Shown: in pieces, positions 24,161-30,554 of the stretch
Numbering within the stretch: position 1 is the stretch's first letter
Layout: each line of letters opens with the position of its first letter
Made by a program: the position numbers and the translations under genes
Notes under the pieces: generated by a model
What the model was told of the DNA's origin: nothing
Seen by the model: the letters and a program-made list of their open reading frames with translations, nothing else
Database searches by the model: none
DNA from: Tissierellia bacterium
GTDB lineage: Bacteria; Bacillota; Clostridia; Tissierellales; Tepidimicrobiaceae
Reading direction: 5' to 3'
NCBI GenBank assembly: GCA_012728725.1
Contig: JAAYEM010000098.1
Coordinates: forward strand, 1 to 51,556
DNA: 51,556 nucleotides

Positions 24161-25531
24161 ATGTCGGCAGACTTTACCTACTTTAGAAAGTATATTGTAC
24201 TGAAAAATGACTATACAAATATTGACAGCATAAAGCCAAAGGGCCATGGCAAGATGGAAATAAGGGGCAATAAAGGGCTTTTAAGTTTAAATGTGGAGAA
24301 TTGCGAAGAGGAAGAATCCTACCGGGTCTATTTCCTAAAATCTGATAATAAAGGGATTTATGACTTGGATATAGGTAGAATATTTACCGATGACAGGGGA
24401 AGGTCTAGAACCAATATCTCTTTCAATTTGAAGGATTTAGAAGAAAGGGGTTTCCCATTAAATAAAATTGATGCTATCCTTATAAAGAAGGGTATAAATA
24501 TATTATTAGGTGGCTATATTGATAGGGATAATAAAACCATAGATAGGCTTATTAAAGCAATGGAGTTAGAAGAAAAGGAAGAATCCCCCCCAGCCCAAAT
24601 TGAAAGGGAAGAAGTAATAGAGCCTGTCCCTGAGGAAATCACCCCTAAAGAAGATTCCTCCATGGAATTGGAAGAGGAGGAGAAATTGGAGAAACAACCC
24701 CTTATAGAGCCAACGGAAGTAGGAGAAAAAGAGGAGGAAGGGGTAGAGGAAACCACTACAGAGCCGGTAATTGAAGCATGGACAGAAGGATTAGAGGAAT
24801 TACCCATGGATAAGCCTACTGAAGAAGTAGCTGCAGAGGAGCCCCCATCTGAAGAGGTAGCAGTAGAGGAAAAAGGGGAAGAAGAATCAGGCCTAGATGG
24901 GTTGGATGAGGGAGAAAAAGGGGATACTTCCCATGAATATGAATTTATAAAACCCTTAGAAGACACGGTGGAAACGGAAGAAATAGAGGCAGGCATGGAT
25001 ATAGCCCAAGAGCCCCCTATGGAGGAAGACTATACCCAGCCCAATTACAATTTCCAATCCTTAGAATACATGCGACGGTTAAAGTATAAAAACCGAATGA
25101 CTGATTATGTACTCAGCATATTGAGATTTTTCCCTAAAGTTCAACCTCTAAAGATATATCTCCACGGTTATAGCTGGTGGCGAATAGATGATGATGGTAC
25201 TGGCCTTAATAGGGGCTTTTTACCCTACTATAATTATTTGATGAGTGCCAATTACAGGTATCCCTTTTTATACAATTCTACTACCTGCCTAGATCAGATT
25301 AGAAAATATGGCCATTATCTATTTGGTTTGTATAGGGAGGGGAAGGATACCAAATACTATGTATATGCTGTTCCAGGGAAATTTACCATAGAAGAACATC
25401 CATTTAGGGGTATTACAGGTTTCAATACTTGGTATGATTCCATGGATGGAATAGGATATTGGGTTTTATATATAGATCCTATGACAGGCAACATAATATA
25501 TCCCATTAATCCAATGGTGCCATCTGAGTAA
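24161..25531 (+). CDS. Uncharacterised clostridial protein with acidic linker, probable sporulation protein
   Basis: A 456-residue protein, no named function recognised. Residues 1-125 look like a compact beta-rich domain (KGHGKMEIRGNKGLLSLNV, YRVYFLKSDNKGIYDLDIGR). Residues 130-285 are a highly acidic Glu/Pro-rich low-complexity stretch. Residues 295-456 form a second domain rich in Tyr and Trp (YLHGYSWWRIDD, GHYLFGLYREGKDTKYYVYAVPG). It has no signal peptide or membrane segment. It occupies the yabG position after rsmA. The hairpin/promoter layout shared with sporulation genes suggests mother-cell expression; a spore-coat or assembly role is inference. ATG 24161 is chosen over TTG 24158. 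Confidence 0.7.
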   Translation: MSADFTYFRKYIVLKNDYTNIDSIKPKGHGKMEIRGNKGLLSLNVENCEEEESYRVYFLKSDNKGIYDLDIGRIFTDDRGRSRTNISFNLKDLEERGFPLNKIDAILIKKGINILLGGYIDRDNKTIDRLIKAMELEEKEESPPAQIEREEVIEPVPEEITPKEDSSMELEEEEKLEKQPLIEPTEVGEKEEEGVEETTTEPVIEAWTEGLEELPMDKPTEEVAAEEPPSEEVAVEEKGEEESGLDGLDEGEKGDTSHEYEFIKPLEDTVETEEIEAGMDIAQEPPMEEDYTQPNYNFQSLEYMRRLKYKNRMTDYVLSILRFFPKVQPLKIYLHGYSWWRIDDDGTGLNRGFLPYYNYLMSANYRYPFLYNSTTCLDQIRKYGHYLFGLYREGKDTKYYVYAVPGKFTIEEHPFRGITGFNTWYDSMDGIGYWVLYIDPMTGNIIYPINPMVPSE

Positions 25532-25563
25532 ACCTCATCTACCTAAGAAGGGAGTGGATTACA

Positions 25564-25920
25564 ATAGAGGAAAATAGGGAATGCTTAGAAGCTGCCACTG
25601 ATGAAAATACTTTAAAAGAGATAAAGGAGAGTATATACGGGGAAGAGACTATAAATAATTTGGCTGAAATATTTAAGGCATTGGGAGATCCTACCCGGCT
25701 TAAAATAATATATGTTTTATCTAAATCCCCCCTATGTGTATGTGATATTGCAAGTTTATTGGACATGACTCAGTCTGCCATATCCCACCATTTAAGATTA
25801 CTTAGGAATTTAAAGCTTGTAAAATTTAAGAAGGAAGGGAAGATGGTAATTTATTCCCTAGATGACGACCATGTTCTCCGCTTATTTAAAGAGGGGTTAG
25901 AACACGTATTACATGATTAA
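25564..25920 (+). CDS. ArsR/SmtB family metal-responsive repressor, non-canonical start
   Basis: A winged-helix repressor. The HTH core is FKALGDPTRLKIIYVL...VCDIASLLDMTQSAISHHLRLL, with ELCVCD-like SPLCVCD holding the alpha-3 Cys pair for metal. In-frame sequence upstream of the first standard start (TTG 25660) encodes IEENRECLEAATDEN, which resembles the N-terminus of CadC/CzrA-type relatives. No ATG, GTG or TTG occurs between the upstream stop and 25660. AAGGGAG (25548-25554) is 9 bp before ATA 25564 and 3 bp before ATT 25558, so one of these is probably the start. The family call is firm and the start is uncertain. Confidence 0.75.
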   Translation: MEENRECLEAATDENTLKEIKESIYGEETINNLAEIFKALGDPTRLKIIYVLSKSPLCVCDIASLLDMTQSAISHHLRLLRNLKLVKFKKEGKMVIYSLDDDHVLRLFKEGLEHVLHD

Positions 25921-26015
25921 ATGAGGGCCATAAGGAATCCCTCTTTTTTGTTTGATTAATAAATTGATTAAAGGGTAATATATAGACATGGGAAATACAC
26001 ATAGGTGTTTAAAAC

Positions 26016-26032
26016 ATACCCGTATGGGGTAT
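26016..26032 (+). promoter_or_regulatory. CsoR/CstR-like operator before the glutaredoxin gene
   Basis: ATACCC-GTATG-GGGTAT is an inverted repeat with 6-bp arms and a 5-bp spacer, the style of CsoR/CstR-family operators. The 12 bases TATGGGGTATAT recur exactly at 27177-27188 before the HesB-selenoprotein gene. Confidence 0.5.
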
Positions 26033-26073
26033 ATTCAGAATAGGAAAAAAGATTTAATTAAGGAGGAATTTAA

Positions 26074-26304
26074 ATGGCAAATGTAGTAGTATATACAAGT
26101 AATACCTGTCCATATTGTGTAACTGCAAAGGAATATTTACAAGAAAAGGGAATATCCTTTGTGGAAAAGAATATTCAAACTGATAAGGAAGCCAGAAAAG
26201 AGTTAATGGCCATGGGCCATATGGGGGTTCCTGTAATAGTAATCGATGGGGAAGAAGTAGTAGGCTTTGATAGGCCTAAAATCGATCAACTTCTTGGCTT
26301 ATAA
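26074..26304 (+). CDS. Glutaredoxin-like protein
   Basis: A 76-residue thioredoxin-fold protein with active site CPYC near residue 12, cis-proline in GVPVIVIDG and the C-terminal [11 protein letters not shown]. This is the short NrdH/glutaredoxin-like form common in anaerobes, which reduces disulfides without necessarily using glutathione. ATG 26074 follows AAGGAGG. The operator at 26016-26032 suggests control by a thiol- or metal-sensing repressor. Confidence 0.9.
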   Translation: MANVVVYTSNTCPYCVTAKEYLQEKGISFVEKNIQTDKEARKELMAMGHMGVPVIVIDGEEVVGFDRPKIDQLLGL

Positions 26305-26308
26305 ACAA

Positions 26309-26347
26309 TAAAAAAACCTCTCCTATAAAGGAGAGGCTATTTTTTTA
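26309..26347. terminator. Bidirectional terminator after the glutaredoxin gene
   Basis: AAACCTCTCCT and AGGAGAGG form a strong stem with A run before and T run after, between convergent genes. Confidence 0.9.
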
Positions 26348-26354
26348 TTATTTT

Positions 26355-26543
26355 TTATGCTTCATTTAACGCTTTCAAAAGTGCATCTAGATCTATACCA
26401 TGAACCATTGCGGCTTCTTCGATACTTTCCATTTGGCTGGCTGGACATCCAATACATCCCAAACCAAAGCTTAGTAAAGTATCTACGGCTTCTGGTTTAT
26501 GTCTGATAAGCTCGCCAATTAGCATGTCTTTTGTAATTTCCAT
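26355..26543 (-). CDS. DUF1858-domain protein
   Basis: A 62-residue protein consisting of one DUF1858 domain: ITKDMLIGELIRHKPEAVDTL, then GLGCIGCPAS with the CxxC pair typical of the family. Such proteins are annotated as disulfide oxidoreductase-like; the biochemical role is not established. AAGGAGGAGACCAA precedes the ATG. The upstream minus strand contains GGGTATATAA, a half match to the operator before the glutaredoxin and HesB genes. Confidence 0.88.
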   Translation of the reverse strand: MEITKDMLIGELIRHKPEAVDTLLSFGLGCIGCPASQMESIEEAAMVHGIDLDALLKALNEA

Positions 26544-26699
26544 TTGGTCTCCTCCTTAACATTTTATATATACTATTGTACCACAATTTATATACCCTTT
26601 ACACTATAAATTTATCATATGCTTAAAATTAAAAAATATTTATAGGCTAATGTATAAAAAAAATAAAAATGGTTATTCTTATATCATGGAGGTGAAAAA

Positions 26700-27080
26700 A
26701 TGGATAATAACGAAAACAGGAATAGGACAGACAATAGGACAGGAGATTGGGACATAGGAGAAATATTGTTAAGACTACTAGTTACTGCAATAGTGGTGGG
26801 AATTGCAGCATTTTTGACACCTGGGTTTACTATAGATAATCTGTGGAGTTTAATATTAGCGGCGGTAGTCATAGCTTTAGCAGACTATCTAATACAGAAG
26901 TTTACTGGAGTAAATGCAACGCCTTTTGGCAGGGGCATTACAGGTTTTATTGTAGCCGCAATTATTCTTTATGCTACTCGATTTATAGTTCCAGGATTCA
27001 ACATAACCGTATGGGGAGCTATAATTGGCGCATTAGTTATAGGCATAATAGATGTGATAATACCGGGAAGGGCTTTATAA
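26700..27080 (+). CDS. Small membrane protein, phage-holin-like PF04020 family
   Basis: A 126-residue protein with a hydrophilic N-terminus (about 20 residues, many Asn/Arg/Asp) and four hydrophobic segments over residues 22-126. The repeated VGIAAFLTPGFTI / RFIVPGFNITVWGA pattern is typical of the PF04020 family, which is annotated as phage holin or unknown membrane protein without experimental proof. ATG 26700 follows GGAGGTG. A terminator follows directly, so it is a single-gene unit. Confidence 0.8.
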   Translation: MDNNENRNRTDNRTGDWDIGEILLRLLVTAIVVGIAAFLTPGFTIDNLWSLILAAVVIALADYLIQKFTGVNATPFGRGITGFIVAAIILYATRFIVPGFNITVWGAIIGALVIGIIDVIIPGRAL

Positions 27081-27085
27081 AAGAA

Positions 27086-27119
27086 CTAACCTCTAACAGA
27101 AGTTAGGGGTTTGTTTTTT
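27086..27119 (+). terminator. Rho-independent terminator
   Basis: AACCTCTAAC, loop AGAA, GTTAGGGGTT, then T run. Confidence 0.85.
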
Positions 27120-27129
27120 TATAAAATTT

Positions 27130-27186
27130 TTGTTTACTAATTTAATAAAATGATATAAAATGATTAATAATACCTATATGGGGTAT
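27130..27186 (+). promoter_or_regulatory. Promoter and operator of the HesB-like selenoprotein gene
   Basis: TTGTTT (27130-27135) and TATAAA (27154-27159) are 18 bp apart. ATACCT-ATATG-GGGTAT (27170-27186) lies just downstream of the -10, where a bound repressor would block transcription. It has the same geometry and 12-base core as the operator at 26016-26032. Confidence 0.5.
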
Positions 27187-27224
27187 ATAAGGTATAGAAA
27201 AAATTGATATTGGGAGGAATAGGT

Positions 27225-27521
27225 ATGAGAATAGATTTAACCGATAAAGCTAAAGAGGAATTGAAAAAGGTATTGGCTTCTAGAAAGGATAAGAAATCCT
27301 TAAGGATCTATATAGCAGGCTATGGCTGAGGTGGTCCATCTTTAGGATTGGCTCTGGATGAGTACAAAGAAGGAGATATTACAACTAAGATTGATGACCT
27401 AACCTTTTTAGTGGAGCAAGATCTAGTAGACATATTTAAATCCTTCAAAATAGACTATAGCAATAACTGGCTAAGAAGGGGATTTACAGTTATACCAGAT
27501 AGGGGATTATCCTCCTGCTAA
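27225..27521 (+). CDS. HesB-like selenoprotein (in-frame UGA read as selenocysteine)
   Basis: The frame ATG 27225 to TAA 27519-27521 has one TGA at 27327-27329 and encodes 98 residues if it is read as Sec35. The protein has the HesB/IscA layout: a short first helix, LRIYIAGYG-U-GGPSLGLALDEYK, then LTFLVEQDLVDIF and the C-terminal NNWLRRGFTV...LSSC. Sec replaces the first conserved Cys of IscA-like proteins, as in the known HesB-related selenoprotein family. Coding continues unchanged after the UGA, and no short alternative start explains the 3' part. GGGAGG precedes the ATG. An imperfect hairpin (CCATC with GAT-TGG) follows the UGA and could be the SECIS. A role in Fe-S or sulfur/selenium handling is inferred. 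Confidence 0.88.
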
Positions 27522-27547
27522 TACAATTTGATATAATTAAAAGGAAT

Positions 27548-27586
27548 AGCAAAAAGATAAGCCACTTATCTTTTTGCTATTTTTTT
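27548..27586 (+). terminator. Rho-independent terminator of the HesB-like gene
   Basis: AGCAAAAAGATAAG and CTTATCTTTTTGCT form a perfect 14-bp stem with a 3-nt loop and T tail. Confidence 0.92.
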
Positions 27587-27618
27587 GAATATATAGGTTT
27601 AATAAAACTTGTACTTTG

Positions 27619-27627
27619 TGTTACAAT
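27619..27627 (+). promoter_or_regulatory. Extended -10 promoter of mgtE
   Basis: TG-T-TACAAT is an extended -10 element; no consensus -35 is visible. It would start an mRNA near 27634 with a leader of about 195 nt. Confidence 0.5.
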
Positions 27628-27633
27628 AATTAG

Positions 27634-27828
27634 GTAGAAAAGAATATAGGGAATGTGAGATAGAATCTTTTCTTATAACAATTCCCTGAAGGAGAACAAA
27701 GGGGGGTGATGATTAGTGGATTCTGGACCTCTGCCTGGAGGGCGTATGGTAATTTTAAATTTAAAACTTAATATTGTGAAGAACCCTAGTCATTACCCAA
27801 TGCTAGAGTTCTTCTAAGGGGGGTTAAT
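27634..27828 (+). promoter_or_regulatory. Long structured mgtE leader with possible small ORF
   Basis: The leader holds a GGGAAT/ATTCCC stem (27649-27686), a 20-codon ORF (ATG 27709 to TAA 27771, product starting MISGFWTSAWRAYG) behind a G-rich site, and a hairpin GAAGAAC-CCTAG/CTAGA-GTTCTTC (27778-27814) ending before the mgtE ribosome binding site. I could not match it to the standard M-box. A magnesium-responsive role is inference. Confidence 0.4.
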
Positions 27829-29166
27829 ATGGATGAAAGAAGACTACAAGAGTTGTTACAGGAAAAGAAATACGTAACGCTAAAAAATGAGCTGGAAGAA
27901 TTGAATCCAGTGGATATAGCGGAATTATTGGGCTACCTAGATGTTTACACTAGATTGTTGATATTTAGGATGCTAGCTAAGGATTTGGCAGTAGAGGTAT
28001 TTGCCCATTTTACACCGGAAGAGCAAAGGGATATTATTGGACTGGTAACCGACAAGGAATTAAAGCTGATTGTGGAAGAGCTCTTCTTCGACGATATGGT
28101 TGACCTGATAGAGGAAATGCCTGCAAATATAGTCAAAAAGATATTGAGGCATGCCAATAAAGAGGAGAGGGATTTAATAAATCAATTCTTAAAGTATCCG
28201 CCCGATTCTGCAGGCAGCATAATGACCATAGAGTATGTGGATTTGAAGAAGGAAAGTACAGTAAAGGATGCCTTGAACCACATAAAAAGGGCTGGTCTAG
28301 ATAAGGAGACGGTATATACCTGTTATGTAACGGATAATAATAGAAAATTGGAAGGCATAGTATCCTTAAGAAAATTGGTAATAAGCGATGAAGATGAGAC
28401 CATTGAAGATATAATGGATGAGGATGTAATTTATGTCCATACCCATGATGACCAGGAAATGGTGGCAGCAATCTTTAAAAGATATGGTTTTTTAGCTTTG
28501 CCTGTGGTAGATAAGGAAAATAGGCTGACTGGAATAATAACCGTAGACGATATAATGGATGTAATAGATCAAGAGGCTACAGAAGACTTTCAAAAAATGG
28601 CTGCCATGGCCCCCTCTGAGGAAAAGTACTTGGATACCAGTATTTTTGATCTTGCCAAGCACAGGGTTGGCTGGCTGCTGATCCTTATGATTTCCGCCAC
28701 CTTTACGGGAAATATAATCCGTAAATTTGAAGATGTCCTTTCATCGGTTGTAATTCTTACTTCCTTTATTCCCATGCTCATGGACACAGGTGGAAATTCA
28801 GGCAATCAATCCTCCACTCTGGTAATCCGTGGCCTGGCTCTTGGGGAGATAGAATTAAAAGATGTATTAAAGGTCATGTGGAAAGAGTTTAGAATAAGTG
28901 TAATGGTAGGATTATCCCTATCGGTAATAAATTTTTTCAGGATTTATTTACTTGATAAGGTTGGATGGGCAGTAGCCCTTACAGTTTCATCAACCCTATT
29001 TATTACTGTAATGATAGCAAAAGTATTGGGGGCTACCCTGCCTATGATTGCAAAAAAACTAAAAATAGACCCAGCCATAATGGCAGGACCCCTTATTACC
29101 ACAATTGTAGACGCTATAAGCTTAATGGTCTATTTTTCCATAGCATCTTGGATAATAAAGTTTTGA
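27829..29166 (+). CDS. mgtE: Magnesium transporter MgtE
   Basis: A 445-residue Mg2+ channel. Residues 1-125 are the superhelical N domain (helical repeats ending NQFLKYPPDSAGSIMT). Residues 130-255 are two CBS domains that sense cytosolic Mg2+. Residues 280-445 carry five membrane helices with the pore motif MDTGGNSGNQSSTLVIRGLA. The length and order are as usual for the family. ATG 27829 follows AAGGGGGG. The long leader may add mRNA-level control. Confidence 0.96.
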   Translation: MDERRLQELLQEKKYVTLKNELEELNPVDIAELLGYLDVYTRLLIFRMLAKDLAVEVFAHFTPEEQRDIIGLVTDKELKLIVEELFFDDMVDLIEEMPANIVKKILRHANKEERDLINQFLKYPPDSAGSIMTIEYVDLKKESTVKDALNHIKRAGLDKETVYTCYVTDNNRKLEGIVSLRKLVISDEDETIEDIMDEDVIYVHTHDDQEMVAAIFKRYGFLALPVVDKENRLTGIITVDDIMDVIDQEATEDFQKMAAMAPSEEKYLDTSIFDLAKHRVGWLLILMISATFTGNIIRKFEDVLSSVVILTSFIPMLMDTGGNSGNQSSTLVIRGLALGEIELKDVLKVMWKEFRISVMVGLSLSVINFFRIYLLDKVGWAVALTVSSTLFITVMIAKVLGATLPMIAKKLKIDPAIMAGPLITTIVDAISLMVYFSIASWIIKF

Positions 29167-29167
29167 A

Positions 29168-29198
29168 ACAAAAATGCCAGGTTTCCTGGCATTTTTCT
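29168..29198 (+). terminator. Rho-independent terminator of mgtE
   Basis: AAAAATGCCAGG, loop TTT, CCTGGCATTTTT, directly after the stop codon. Confidence 0.92.
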
Positions 29199-29350
29199 AT
29201 TTCTGTAATATAATAGTTATACCTTTCAAAGGGGTCACATACTTTAATAGGGGTGTTGAAAATATTTCCTATGACCTTTTTACTGGATTAAAAGTACTGA
29301 TGGCAGTATATTTTTCCAGACAATATTCTGCCTTTAGCAAGGAGGAAAAA

Positions 29351-30283
29351 ATGATTAAACCCAAAGCCTTGAAGTTTGGAGATACCATTGGACTTGTTGC
29401 ACCAGCCAGTCCCACTACAAAAGAAAAGATAAAAAGGGCCCATGACAGGCTGATACAAATGGGATTTAAGGTTAAGATGGGAAAAAGCTCCCATGGAAAA
29501 TATGGCTACCTAGCAGGTGGGGATGCTTTAAGGGCTGAGGATTTGAATGATATGTTTAGGGATGATTGGGTAGATGGGATTATCTGCCTAAGGGGAGGGT
29601 ATGGCTCTCCTAGGATATTGGATTTACTAGATTATGAATTGATAAATAATAACCCCAAGGTATTCATAGGCTATAGCGATATAACCGCCCTCCATATGGC
29701 TATAAATAAATTTTCAAAACTGGTCACTTTTCATGGACCCATGGCAGCAGATTTAGCTGGGGATTTCAGCAAATTTTCAGAGGAGAGCTTATACCATTGT
29801 ATACTAGAGGGGTCCTTTAGTCCCTACCTACTAAATCCTCCAGATGAGGAGATAAGAACTATCTGTAAAGGCCTGGCAGAAGGGCCCATTATAGGGGGGA
29901 ATTTGTCCCTAATAACTGCCACCCTTGGTACCCCCTATGAAATAGATGCAAGGGGTAAAATACTATTCATAGAGGAAGTAGGGGAGGCCCCCTATAGGGT
30001 GGATAGGATGCTTACCCAATTGAGACTATCGGGGAAATTAGAGGAGGCAGCAGGGATAATCCTAGGGGATTTTGATACCTGCATTGTAGAAGCTTCAAAG
30101 GCTGGTGATTCATTGACCCTGGAAGAGATATTAGAGGATATAATAAAGCCTTTAAACAAGCCTACCATATTCAATTTAAGGTCTGGCCACTGTGAGCCCA
30201 TGATAACCATCCCCTTTGGGGTCAAGGCCAGATTGGATGCCGGTAGGAAGGAATTAATCCTTTTGGAAAGGCCCACTGTATGA
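29351..30283 (+). CDS. LD-carboxypeptidase, peptidase family S66
   Basis: A 310-residue serine peptidase cleaving the LD bond of peptidoglycan tetrapeptides; the MccF immunity proteins share this family. The N-terminal LKFGDTIGLVAPAS, the GGYGS loop, S109 in GYSDIT as nucleophile, then a Glu in IEEVGE and a His in SGHCEPM as the other catalytic residues are visible. No signal peptide is present, so it is likely cytoplasmic in muropeptide recycling. The frame is open further 5', but AAGGAGGAAAAA fixes the start at ATG 29351. Confidence 0.92.
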   Translation: MIKPKALKFGDTIGLVAPASPTTKEKIKRAHDRLIQMGFKVKMGKSSHGKYGYLAGGDALRAEDLNDMFRDDWVDGIICLRGGYGSPRILDLLDYELINNNPKVFIGYSDITALHMAINKFSKLVTFHGPMAADLAGDFSKFSEESLYHCILEGSFSPYLLNPPDEEIRTICKGLAEGPIIGGNLSLITATLGTPYEIDARGKILFIEEVGEAPYRVDRMLTQLRLSGKLEEAAGIILGDFDTCIVEASKAGDSLTLEEILEDIIKPLNKPTIFNLRSGHCEPMITIPFGVKARLDAGRKELILLERPTV

Positions 30284-30329
30284 AGGCAATCTGAATACAT
30301 TGGAACTATTCCCAATTTATTTAATAAAA

Positions 30330-30370
30330 AACCTATTATCCTAATTAAGCTTAGGATAATAGTTTTTTTA
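30330..30370. terminator. Hairpin terminator after the LD-carboxypeptidase gene
   Basis: ACCTATTATCCT and AGGATAATAG pair around AATTAAGCTT, with an A run before and T run after. It also covers the 3' end of the minus-strand fragment next to it. Confidence 0.8.
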
Positions 30371-30453
30371 TTTTTTGAAGCTTCCTTTACCAGATTTTCA
30401 TCGAATAAATTCCTGCTGGTCTTAATCCATGCTAATACTATGGCACCCTTCAT
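30370..30453 (-). pseudogene. Possible 5' remnant of an H-NOX/heme-NO-binding gene
   Basis: On the minus strand a textbook ribosome binding site (AAAGGAGGGCTAGC) precedes ATG 30453 and codons for MKGAIVLAWIKTSRNLFDEN, followed by LVKEASKNKK. This resembles the start of clostridial heme-NO-binding proteins (MKGTVV-type N-termini). The likeness ends at the terminator hairpin; the frame then runs on antisense to the LD-carboxypeptidase gene without family character. I read it as the cut-off 5' end of a deleted gene, though a very short live gene is not excluded. Confidence 0.4.
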
Positions 30454-30554
30454 GCTAGCCCTCCTTTAGTTGAACTACAATAATTGTGCTACATTTATCA
30501 CTTATCAAACTTAATTTCATAATATGTATTAATAGGTTTATAGGGGGTAATAGC

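Noticed and set aside
29992-30453. A 153-codon minus-strand ORF
   Set aside because: Only its first about 30 codons have gene character (reported as a remnant); the rest is antisense to the LD-carboxypeptidase gene.
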